This document shows positions 6,385-12,701 of a stretch of 12,701 nt of DNA, one piece after another. The translations under genes were made by a program, and so were the position numbers. The number at the start of each line of letters is the position of its first letter. Position 1 is the first letter of the stretch. The notes below the pieces were generated by a model. That model worked only from the letters and a program-made list of their open reading frames with translations. It was not told the DNA's origin and did not search any database. The DNA is from Terrimesophilobacter sp039923755 (lineage in GTDB: Bacteria > Actinomycetota > Actinomycetes > Actinomycetales > Microbacteriaceae). The stretch is from positions 1 to 12,701 of the forward strand of contig JBDTCD010000042.1 of assembly GCA_039923755.1 (NCBI GenBank), in the 5' to 3' direction.

Positions 6385-7248
6385 ATGAGCGTCAGTGGAT
6401 CGAACATCGTTCGCGCAGCGATCACGCAAACTACGTGGACCGGCGATAAAGAGTCGATGATCGACAAGCACGAGAAATTCGCCAGGGATGCCGCAGCACA
6501 GGGAGCCCAGATCATCTGCTTCCAGGAACTCTTCTACGGCCCCTACTTCGGCATCACCGAGGACAAGAAGTACTACGCCTACGCCGAACCGTCGGATGGC
6601 CCCATCGTGCAGCGCTTCGCGAAGCTGGCAAAAGAGCTGAACATGGTGATGATTCTCCCCATCTACGAGGAGGAGATGCCGGGCCTCTATTACAACACCG
6701 CCGTCATCGTCGACTCGGACGGCACCATTCTCGGCCAGTACCGCAAGCACCACATTCCGCACCTGGATCGCTTCTGGGAGAAGTTCTACTTCCGACCCGG
6801 AAACATGGGCTACCCGGTGTTCGATACTTCCGTCGGCAAGGTGGGTCTTTACATTTGCTACGACCGGCACTTCCCTGAGGGATGGCGCGAGCTCGGTCTG
6901 AACGGCGCCGAAATAGTCTTCAACCCCAACGCCACAAAGCCCGGCCTCTCCAACCGATTGTGGGAGGTCGAAGGGCCGGCGGCCGCCGTGGCCAACGGCT
7001 ACTACGTGCTCCAGCCGAACCGCGTCGGCCGCGAAGATAATGAATATGGCGAACTGGCCGTGGATTTTTACGGAACCAGCCAGGTCATTGACCCACGCGG
7101 GAACTTCGTCGGCGAGCGCGGCTCAGGCACGGACGAGGAGCTTCTGATCCGCGACCTCGACATGGATATGGTGCGCCAGATGCGCGATGACTGGCAGTTC
7201 TACCGCGACCGTCGGCCGGACTCCTACACCTCGATCCCTAAGCCTTAG
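6385..7248 (+). CDS. Nitrilase-superfamily amidohydrolase, probable beta-ureidopropionase
   Basis: Predicted N-carbamoyl-beta-alanine amidohydrolase (PydC-like), hydrolysing N-carbamoyl-beta-alanine to beta-alanine, CO2 and ammonia, the last step of reductive pyrimidine breakdown. The 287-residue protein has the nitrilase Glu-Lys-Cys triad: Glu48 in CFQELFYGPYF, Lys121 in YRKHHIPHL and Cys158 in YICYDRHFPEGW. Segments GAQIICFQE, RKHHIPH, NGAEIVFNPNAT and NRVG match the beta-ureidopropionase branch more closely than aliphatic nitrilases. The ATG at 6385 has GGAGG (6375-6379) 5 nt upstream. It is the first gene of the operon, 17 nt before dihydropyrimidinase, which supports the reaction. A D-amino-acid or hydantoin-derived carbamoylase is the main alternative. 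Confidence 0.9.
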   Translation: MSVSGSNIVRAAITQTTWTGDKESMIDKHEKFARDAAAQGAQIICFQELFYGPYFGITEDKKYYAYAEPSDGPIVQRFAKLAKELNMVMILPIYEEEMPGLYYNTAVIVDSDGTILGQYRKHHIPHLDRFWEKFYFRPGNMGYPVFDTSVGKVGLYICYDRHFPEGWRELGLNGAEIVFNPNATKPGLSNRLWEVEGPAAAVANGYYVLQPNRVGREDNEYGELAVDFYGTSQVIDPRGNFVGERGSGTDEELLIRDLDMDMVRQMRDDWQFYRDRRPDSYTSIPKP

Positions 7249-7265
7249 ACACGAGGAGGCCGCGC

Positions 7266-8699
7266 ATGAAGACCCTCATCAAGAACGGAACCGTGGTGAA
7301 CTCCACGGGCACAGCTCACGCTGACGTTCTCATCGACGGCGAAACGATCGCCGCAGTGCTCTCGCCCGGCTCCACCCTGCTCGGGTTCAACCTCGAGCAG
7401 AACGTGGACACGGTTATCGATGCCAAGGGGAAGTATGTGATTCCCGGTGGCATCGACGCCCACACCCACATGGAGATGCCGTTCGGCGGCACGTTCGCGA
7501 GCGACACCTACGAGAGCGGAACGCGGGCTGCCGCGTGGGGTGGCACGACGAGCATCGTCGACTTCGTTGTTCAGTACGCGGGCGAGAACGTGCTTGACCA
7601 GTACAAACTGTGGCACGAGAAGGCGGCGGGCAACTGCGCCATCGATTACGGATTCCACCAGATCCTCTCCGACATCCAGGACACATCGCTCACCGCGATG
7701 GACGAGTTGATCAACGAGGGCGTATCGAGCTTCAAATTGTTCATGGCGTACAAGGGGGTGTTCCTTTCGGACGACGGGCAAATCCTGCGCGCATTCCAGA
7801 AGGGTGCAGAGCTCGGCGCCATGATGATGATGCACGCGGAGAACGGCGCCGTGATCGACGTGCTCGTGCAGCAGGCACTCGCCGCAGGCAACACCTCGCC
7901 GTACTTCCACGGGCTCACGCGCCCATGGCAGGCGGAAGAGGAGGCCACCCACCGCGCCATCATGCTCGCGAATCTCACCGGGGCTCCGCTGTACGTCGTG
8001 CACGTGAGCGCGAAGCAAGCGGTCGAGCAGATCACCACGGCCCGCGACAACGGGCAGAACGTGTTCGGCGAGACATGCCCGCAATACCTGTACCTCTCGC
8101 TTGAGGAGCAGCTCGGGGCGTCAAGCAAGGAATGGGGCGACTTCGAGGGCGCCAAGTGGGTGTGCTCGACCCCCTTGCGCTCACGCGCCGAAGGCCACCA
8201 GCACCACATGTGGCAGAGCTTGCGTACGAACGACATCCAGATGGTCTCCACCGACCACTGCCCGTTCTGCATGAAGGGCCAGAAAGACATGGGTGTCGGG
8301 GACTTCTCGAAGATCCCTAACGGGATCGGCTCTGTGGAGCACCGCATGGATCTGCTGTACCAGGGCGTCGTCGACGGGCACATCACTCTTGAGCGTTGGG
8401 TCGAGGTCACGTCAACAACACCGGCCAGGATGTTCGGGATGTACGGCAAAAAGGGCGTCATCCAGCCCGGCGCAGACGGGGACGTCGTCATCTACGACCC
8501 GAACGGGCATACCTCGATCGGCTTAGGGAAGACGCACCACATGAACATGGACTACTCCGCGTGGGAAGGCTTCGAGATCGACGGGCACGTCGACACAGTC
8601 CTTTCCCGTGGAAAGGTCATCATCGACGACAACCAGTACCTCGGAAAGGCCGGCGATGGGAAGTTCTTCAAGCGCGGCCTTTCCCAATACCTGACCTGA
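7266..8699 (+). CDS. Dihydropyrimidinase (D-hydantoinase family)
   Basis: Zinc-dependent cyclic amidohydrolase that opens dihydrouracil, dihydrothymine or hydantoins to N-carbamoyl amino acids. At 477 residues it is full length. The binuclear metal ligands are all visible: His66 and His68 in GGIDAHTHMEMPFGG, carbamylated Lys157 in FKLFMAYKG, His190 in MMHAENG, His246 in VVHVSAK and Asp330 in STDHCPF. Tyr162, five residues after the lysine, matches the substrate-binding tyrosine of dihydropyrimidinases. The ATG at 7266 has AGGAGG about 7 nt upstream. Its product is the substrate of the upstream nitrilase-like enzyme. The sequence alone does not separate a physiological dihydropyrimidinase from a broader hydantoinase, but the context favours the former. 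Confidence 0.95.
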   Translation: MKTLIKNGTVVNSTGTAHADVLIDGETIAAVLSPGSTLLGFNLEQNVDTVIDAKGKYVIPGGIDAHTHMEMPFGGTFASDTYESGTRAAAWGGTTSIVDFVVQYAGENVLDQYKLWHEKAAGNCAIDYGFHQILSDIQDTSLTAMDELINEGVSSFKLFMAYKGVFLSDDGQILRAFQKGAELGAMMMMHAENGAVIDVLVQQALAAGNTSPYFHGLTRPWQAEEEATHRAIMLANLTGAPLYVVHVSAKQAVEQITTARDNGQNVFGETCPQYLYLSLEEQLGASSKEWGDFEGAKWVCSTPLRSRAEGHQHHMWQSLRTNDIQMVSTDHCPFCMKGQKDMGVGDFSKIPNGIGSVEHRMDLLYQGVVDGHITLERWVEVTSTTPARMFGMYGKKGVIQPGADGDVVIYDPNGHTSIGLGKTHHMNMDYSAWEGFEIDGHVDTVLSRGKVIIDDNQYLGKAGDGKFFKRGLSQYLT

Positions 8700-8707
8700 C
8701 CAGTCCC

Positions 8708-8742
8708 GTCGGTTGAGTAGCCGCCACCGGCGGCTTAACGAC
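8708..8742. repeat. Intercistronic hairpin between dihydropyrimidinase and LLM oxidoreductase genes
   Basis: AGCCGCC (8719-8725), loop ACC, GGCGGCT (8729-8735) gives a 7-bp GC-rich stem. GTCG-GTT (8708-8714) can pair with AACGAC (8737-8742) below an internal loop, with one bulged G. It fills most of the 65-nt gap. There is no T run, so intrinsic termination is unlikely; mRNA stabilisation, processing or attenuation between cistrons is possible. It could also be a decayed copy of a dispersed REP-like sequence. Confidence 0.6.
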
Positions 8743-8764
8743 ACCACAGACAAGAAAGATCTCA

Positions 8765-9781
8765 ATGGATTTCGGAGCAGTACTTCAGACCAACCCGCCG
8801 TCGGCACGGACGGTGCAGTTGGCCAAGCTCGCCGAAGCGCACGGATTCAGTCACGTCTGGACGTTCGACTCGCACCTGCTGTGGCAAGAGCCGTACGTGA
8901 TTTACAGCAAGATCCTGAGCGAAACGAATCGGATCATCGTCGGCCCGATGGTGACAAACCCGGCCACGCGCGACTGGACTGTCACAGCATCCATTTACGC
9001 CACTCTCAACGAGATGTACGGCAACCGCACCATCTGCGGAATCGGACGCGGCGACTCCGCTGTGCGAGTGACCAACGGTGCCCCAACCAATCTGACGACG
9101 CTGCGGGAGTCCATCCACGTCATCCGCGAACTCGCCAACTCCCGGTCGGTCGAATACAACGGTGCGACACTGCGATTCCCGTGGAGCACGGGGTCTTCGC
9201 TGGAGGTCTGGGTCGCAGCGTACGGCCCGTTAGCACTGAAACTCACCGGTGAGGTCGGAGACGGATTCATCCTGCAGATGGCCGACCTCGATGTCGCCGA
9301 GTGGATGATCAAGACGGTTCGGAATGCTGCCGACGCCGCAGGGCGCGACCCGATGTCGGTAAAGTTCTGCGTCGCTGCCCCGATGTACATCGGCGAGGAC
9401 ACGACCCACATGCGCGACCAGTGCCGTTGGTTCGGTGGAATGGTCGGCAACCATGTCGCGGACATTGTGGCCAAGTACGGAGAAGGCTCGGCGGTTCCCA
9501 AGGCGCTCACTGACTACATCAAAGGCCGCGAGGGCTACGACTACAACCAGCACGGTCAGGCGGGTAACACGCACGCCGATTTTGTGCCCGATGAGATCGT
9601 CGACCGATTCTGCCTGCTCGGTTCCGCGGATGACCACATTGACAAGCTCAAAACTCTCAAGGACATGGGCGTCAACCAGTTCGCCGGCTACCTGCAACAC
9701 GACAACAAGGAAGAAACCCTGCGCGTATATGGCGAAACAGTGATCCCGGCCCTTGCAGAGCACATAGTAGCCAAGACCTGA
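8765..9781 (+). CDS. LLM-class flavin/F420-dependent oxidoreductase (TIGR03842-like)
   Basis: Predicted luciferase-like monooxygenase-fold oxidoreductase of 338 residues, a TIM barrel that binds F420 or FMN. It starts MDFGAVLQTNPPSARTVQLAKLAEAHGFSHVWTFD, the usual first strand and helix, and continues with the LLM segments NPATRDWTVTASIYATLNEMYGNR (65-88) and CGIGRGDSAVR (91-101). It resembles the group annotated as F420-dependent, CPS_4043 family; this is from memory of the family, not a search. Its reaction is not established. Placed between dihydropyrimidinase and the importer, it may do the redox step on the pyrimidine ring, either reduction to the dihydro form or a RutA-like oxygenation (RutA is also an LLM protein). 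The ATG at 8765 has only a weak upstream AAGAAAGA. Its TGA is 1 nt before the permease ATG, so it is in the same operon. Confidence 0.86.
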   Translation: MDFGAVLQTNPPSARTVQLAKLAEAHGFSHVWTFDSHLLWQEPYVIYSKILSETNRIIVGPMVTNPATRDWTVTASIYATLNEMYGNRTICGIGRGDSAVRVTNGAPTNLTTLRESIHVIRELANSRSVEYNGATLRFPWSTGSSLEVWVAAYGPLALKLTGEVGDGFILQMADLDVAEWMIKTVRNAADAAGRDPMSVKFCVAAPMYIGEDTTHMRDQCRWFGGMVGNHVADIVAKYGEGSAVPKALTDYIKGREGYDYNQHGQAGNTHADFVPDEIVDRFCLLGSADDHIDKLKTLKDMGVNQFAGYLQHDNKEETLRVYGETVIPALAEHIVAKT

Positions 9782-9782
9782 C

Positions 9783-10733
9783 ATGACCCAGACTCCCACC
9801 CAGCAGTTCGATGCCGTCGCGGCGACTCCCGTGCGGAGTACTGTCGCGCCGAAGACGAGCCGAATCGTGGCGTGGAGAAGGACGATCCTCGGTGTCCTCG
9901 GCATTGTTCTCGTCGGTGTCATGTGGGAGGCATACAAGTTCCTCGGCCCCGATAAGGGATTCTCGATCGGCGAGGTCATCATCCTGCCGAGAACGAACGA
10001 CATGTCGATGCCGCACATTGCCACCATGTTCGAGCGGCTCACCGAACCGCTCACGGGCGCCTCCAATTCGATCCTGATGTGGCAGGCCGTCGTCGAGGCA
10101 TCCGAATTCTCGCTCTACGTGGCGGCGGTCGGCTGGATCATCGGCGTGACCGTTGGGCTCCTGCTCGCCCTCGTCATGCAGCGTTTCCGCACCGCGCAGT
10201 CGGCCGTGCTGCCCTGGATCATCCTCAGCCAGACGGTCCCGCTCATCGCCATCGCACCGCTCGTGCGGCGGTGGGGGGCGCAGATACAATTCGGCGACTT
10301 CGTCTGGGAGAACTGGATGTCTGTCGCCCTCATCGCGAGTTACCTCGCGTTCTTTCCGGTGTCGATCGGCGCCCTCAAGGGTCTCAATTCTCCGGACACG
10401 AACCACGTCGAGCTGTTCCGGTCGTTCGGAGTCGGGTGGTGGAAAACACTCTTCAAGCTCCGTATTCCGGCGAGCATCCCCTACCTGATGCCCGCGCTGC
10501 AGCTCGCCGCCGCCAACGCCGTGATCGGCACGATCGTCGCCGAGGTGTCGATCGGCCTCAAGGGCGGCATCGGCCGCATGGTGATCGAGTTCGCGGGCGC
10601 CGCAGGCGGAGACCCGGGTAAACCGTGGGCACCAATTTTCGGCGCTGTGGCCATCGGCCTTATTGCCGCAGGCGCAGTCGCCGTACTAGGACTCTTCGTT
10701 CGCCGCTACCGCCGCGGAGAGACGAACGCATGA
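9783..10733 (+). CDS. ABC transporter permease, SsuC/TauC-like (first of two)
   Basis: Inner-membrane subunit of an importer, 316 residues. A cytoplasmic N-tail of about 33 residues is followed by probable membrane segments near 35-51, 108-132, 142-162, 177-198, 240-258 and 283-305. The coupling EAA-type loop is LFRSFGVGWWKTLFKLRIPASIPYL (about 211-235, from memory of the family pattern). It is longer than the second permease because of the N-tail and a loop of about 55 residues between the first two membrane segments. The ATG at 9783 is 1 nt after the LLM stop and lacks a good Shine-Dalgarno, so translation is probably coupled. Its TGA overlaps the ATPase ATG. It likely forms a heterodimer with the second permease. 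Confidence 0.92.
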   Translation: MTQTPTQQFDAVAATPVRSTVAPKTSRIVAWRRTILGVLGIVLVGVMWEAYKFLGPDKGFSIGEVIILPRTNDMSMPHIATMFERLTEPLTGASNSILMWQAVVEASEFSLYVAAVGWIIGVTVGLLLALVMQRFRTAQSAVLPWIILSQTVPLIAIAPLVRRWGAQIQFGDFVWENWMSVALIASYLAFFPVSIGALKGLNSPDTNHVELFRSFGVGWWKTLFKLRIPASIPYLMPALQLAAANAVIGTIVAEVSIGLKGGIGRMVIEFAGAAGGDPGKPWAPIFGAVAIGLIAAGAVAVLGLFVRRYRRGETNA

Positions 10734-11578
10734 CAGACGAGGATGAGAAGAACATGACGTCAGAACCGACGACAACCCCCGCCGTTGTCGCCCTGAACGT
10801 GGGCAAGGTGTTCCCGGGCAAGAAGGGTGCGCGAGTCACCGCTCTCGAGGAGATCAACCTCACGGTCGCGCGGGGCGAATTCGTCGCGCTGATCGGGCCC
10901 TCCGGATGTGGCAAGAGCACGCTTATGCGCTTGATCGCCGACCTCGACCAACCCACGAGCGGCGAACTCACCGTCTTCGGTAAGACGGCGAAGCAGGCGC
11001 GACTCGACCAGGAGTATGGCATCGCCTTCCAGCAGGCGGGTCTCCTGCCGTGGCGAACGGTCCGCCAGAACATTGAGCTTCCGCTCGAGCTCCACAACGT
11101 GGGCAAATCCGCTCGCACTACGCGCTCGTCCGAACTACTCTCCCTGGTTGGCCTCACCGACTTCGGCGACAACTTCCCGGACCAGCTCTCCGGCGGTATG
11201 CAGCAGCGTGTCGCCATCGCGAGATCGCTCGCGGAGAGCCCGAACCTGCTGCTCATGGATGAGCCGTTCGGCGCGCTCGATGAAATGACGAGAGAGCACA
11301 TGCAGGGCGAGCTCGCCCACATCTGCAGCGAAACGAACGCCGCAGTGGTGTTCGTGACCCACTCCATTCCGGAGGCAGTCTTCCTCTCCCACCGCGTCGT
11401 CGTGTTGTCGCCGCGGCCGGGGCGCATCCGCGCCATCGTCAATGTTGGTCTCGGCGGTTCCAGCGAACGCACGGATCACCTTCGCGAGAGCGAATCCTTC
11501 TTCTCCGCGGTCAGCGAAGTTCGTGAGCACCTGCACGGTACGACGGATGCCGTACCGCTGGGAGTGGACAACCGATGA
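10730..11578 (+). CDS. ABC transporter ATP-binding protein, SsuB/TauB-like
   Basis: ATPase of the importer, 282 residues from the ATG at 10730. It has Walker A GPSGCGKST (56-64), the Q-loop in AFQQAGLLPW (99-108), signature LSGGMQQRVAIARSLA (153-168), Walker B LLLMDEPFGALD (173-184) and the switch histidine in FVTHSIPEA (His211). The LLPWRTV and THSIPEAVFLSHRVVVLSPRPGRI stretches are typical of the nitrate/sulfonate/taurine/thiamine-precursor import branch. The ATG at 10730 overlaps the permease TGA in ATGA and has GGAGAG about 8 nt upstream; an in-frame ATG at 10754 is an alternative start. The C-terminal ATGA overlap links it to the next gene. Confidence 0.95.
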   Translation: MTDEDEKNMTSEPTTTPAVVALNVGKVFPGKKGARVTALEEINLTVARGEFVALIGPSGCGKSTLMRLIADLDQPTSGELTVFGKTAKQARLDQEYGIAFQQAGLLPWRTVRQNIELPLELHNVGKSARTTRSSELLSLVGLTDFGDNFPDQLSGGMQQRVAIARSLAESPNLLLMDEPFGALDEMTREHMQGELAHICSETNAAVVFVTHSIPEAVFLSHRVVVLSPRPGRIRAIVNVGLGGSSERTDHLRESESFFSAVSEVREHLHGTTDAVPLGVDNR

Positions 11579-12342
11579 AGGCGGCGTTCGGCGCGACGAA
11601 AGGGCTGGTCCCTCCGCTCCTTCTCGGCGTCGTCACGCTCCTCCTGTGGCAGGCCGCTGTAGCAGCGTTCGACATCAAACCCTTCGTCCTGCCGAGCCCT
11701 ACCGCCATCGGCGGACAATTCTTCGCGAACATACCGACCGTCTGGTCGAACTCGGTCGTCACAGGCTTCAACTCGCTCGTCGGGCTGTTCATCGGTACCC
11801 TGCTCGGCATCCTGCTGGCCATCGTCGCTTCACTCGTGCGCATGATCGACGAACTCAGTTCGGCAGTCGTGGCAGCCGCCATGGTGTTGCCGATCGTCGC
11901 GCTCGCGCCTGTGCTGTACGGAATGTTCAGCGCGAGCCAGCAGACCGCCAGGCAGCTCGTCGCCTCACTTGCTGTTTTCGTTCCCGTCTACGTGAACACC
12001 CTGAAGGGCCTGCGGCAGGTTCGACCCGTGCACCGCGATCTGATGCGTGCGCACGCCGCCACGACCGGGCAAACCATACGGGTTGTCACGCTCCCCACTG
12101 CGCTGCCCTTCATTTTCACCGGCGTGCGCATCGCGTCGTCGCTCGCCGTCATCGCCGCCGTGATCGCCGAATACTTCGGCGGCCCCATCGGCGGTCTCGG
12201 AAAGTCGATCACGACTGCAGCGGCCGGCAGCAACTACCCGCTTGCGTGGGCGTACGTGCTCGGCTCCATTCTGCTCGGCCTCGTGTTCTATCTGGCCGTT
12301 CTCGGGCTCGAACGGTGGACTCTTCGCGCGCGCGGAACCTGA
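11575..12342 (+). CDS. ABC transporter permease, SsuC/TauC-like (second of two)
   Basis: Second membrane subunit of the importer, 255 residues. Probable membrane segments lie near 12-31, 64-88, 95-116, 124-142, 183-203 and 226-245. The EAA-type coupling loop is LMRAHAATTGQTIRVVTLPTALPFIFTG (157-183). The ATG at 11575 overlaps the ATPase stop (ATGA) with GGGAG (11560-11564) upstream. Two distinct permeases around one ATPase suggest an asymmetric membrane core. A 75-nt gap follows before the binding protein. Confidence 0.93.
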   Translation: MKAAFGATKGLVPPLLLGVVTLLLWQAAVAAFDIKPFVLPSPTAIGGQFFANIPTVWSNSVVTGFNSLVGLFIGTLLGILLAIVASLVRMIDELSSAVVAAAMVLPIVALAPVLYGMFSASQQTARQLVASLAVFVPVYVNTLKGLRQVRPVHRDLMRAHAATTGQTIRVVTLPTALPFIFTGVRIASSLAVIAAVIAEYFGGPIGGLGKSITTAAAGSNYPLAWAYVLGSILLGLVFYLAVLGLERWTLRARGT

Positions 12343-12405
12343 TCGACACCAAGCATCCGCCACCGCGTGATGTACGACCCCTGCACAGTTCAATGAAGCA
12401 CCAAC

Positions 12406-12413
12406 AAGGAGGA
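12406..12413 (+). promoter_or_regulatory. Strong ribosome binding site of the binding protein
   Basis: AAGGAGGA ends 4 nt before the ATG at 12418. It is the best Shine-Dalgarno of the operon, in keeping with the excess of binding protein over membrane subunits that importers usually need. The rest of the gap (12343-12405) shows no terminator or clear promoter. Confidence 0.75.
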
Positions 12414-12417
12414 AGCA

Positions 12418-12701
12418 ATGCACAACCGCAAGAGAATACTGATGGGCGCAGCGGTCCTGGCCACCGCGTCCCTCGCCCTCGCCGGCTGCACGCCGCCAGG
12501 CTCCGGGGACACCCCCAAAGGTGATGGCGCGCTGACCCCGGTCACGCTCCAGCTCCAATGGTTCGCCCAGGCACAGTTCAGCGGGTACTACGCTGCGCTC
12601 GACCAGGGCTATTACAAGGATGAAGGTCTCGACGTCACGCTAAAGGAGGGTGGCGCGGACATCGTTCCGCAGGATGCCCTCACCTCGGGTGAGGCAGACT
12701 A
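12418..12701 (+). CDS. ABC transporter substrate-binding lipoprotein, NMT1/THI5-like (cut by right edge)
   Basis: Extracytoplasmic solute receptor for the upstream importer; 94 residues are seen. It begins with a basic MHNRKR, a hydrophobic stretch and the lipobox LALAGC, so Cys23 should be lipidated and anchor it to the membrane. A short Gly/Pro/Asp linker leads to VTLQLQWFAQAQFSGYYAALDQGYYKDEGLDVTLKEGG, the hallmark start of the NMT1/THI5-like (ThiY-type) fold, followed by PQDALTSGEADY. Known relatives bind thiamine pyrimidine precursors, riboflavin or sulfonates. With the neighbouring enzymes a pyrimidine or cyclic ureide is the likely ligand, but the binding residues are mostly outside the window. 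Confidence 0.93.
   Translation, partial: MHNRKRILMGAAVLATASLALAGCTPPGSGDTPKGDGALTPVTLQLQWFAQAQFSGYYAALDQGYYKDEGLDVTLKEGGADIVPQDALTSGEAD

Noticed and set aside
7245..8084. Long open reading frame antisense to the dihydropyrimidinase gene
   Set aside because: It is a by-product of GC-rich third positions; the translation shows no recognisable domain, and the sense gene has every catalytic residue.
9230..10066. Long minus-strand frame across the LLM-permease junction
   Set aside because: No recognisable domain, and it is antisense to two well-supported genes.
11442..12524. 360-codon plus-strand frame overlapping the second permease and the start of the binding protein
   Set aside because: It is arginine- and histidine-rich with no domain, and overlaps genes with clear motifs, ATGA coupling and strong ribosome sites.
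12406..12701. Second start for the binding protein at the internal AAAGGAGGG near 12642
   Set aside because: It lies inside a continuous, well-matched protein after the lipobox and domain start; no start codon follows at a suitable distance.

Overview
The window reads as chromosomal DNA from a high-GC Gram-positive (Actinobacteria; Microbacteriaceae is my best guess, by inference). The evidence is the GC-rich third positions, several GTG starts, the gene order DUF177-rpmF-rnc-mutM near smc, and an LLM-class oxidoreductase of the type usually assigned to coenzyme F420. I see no rRNA, tRNA, CRISPR array, transposase or replication origin.

Left half (1-4834), mostly minus strand: a housekeeping block. 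From right to left it runs DUF177/YceD protein, ribosomal protein L32 (rpmF), RNase III (rnc), formamidopyrimidine-DNA glycosylase (mutM) and the N-terminal 332 codons of smc, which runs off the left edge. A plus-strand gene for a tandem-GNAT acetyltransferase sits between mutM and smc. Its stop codon interlocks with that of mutM in a shared TTAA. The mutM frame contains an 83-bp imperfect palindrome (2910-2992) with exact 14-bp outer arms and, in mRNA sense, a C(UUCG)G cap. It adds about 28 residues to the protein in frame. This is the most unusual structural feature of the window.

Right half (4891-12701): a catabolic locus. A minus-strand MocR-type regulator (GntR winged helix fused to an aminotransferase fold) diverges from a plus-strand operon. 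The operon encodes a nitrilase-superfamily N-carbamoyl-beta-alanine amidohydrolase, a dihydropyrimidinase, an LLM flavin/F420-type oxidoreductase, and a SsuABC/TauABC-like ABC importer (permease, ATPase, permease, lipoprotein binding protein cut by the right edge). An 18-bp palindrome with a 2-bp centre (6322-6339) lies in the divergent gap and is the obvious candidate operator.

Working model: the ABC system imports a pyrimidine or related cyclic ureide; a redox step is done by the LLM protein; dihydropyrimidinase opens the ring; the nitrilase-like enzyme releases beta-alanine (or a methylated homologue), CO2 and ammonia; and the PLP-binding regulator may sense the amino-acid product. No classical dihydropyrimidine dehydrogenase is visible here, which makes the LLM gene the interesting unknown. 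The two enzyme families are secure; the transporter substrate, the LLM reaction and the regulator ligand are inference.
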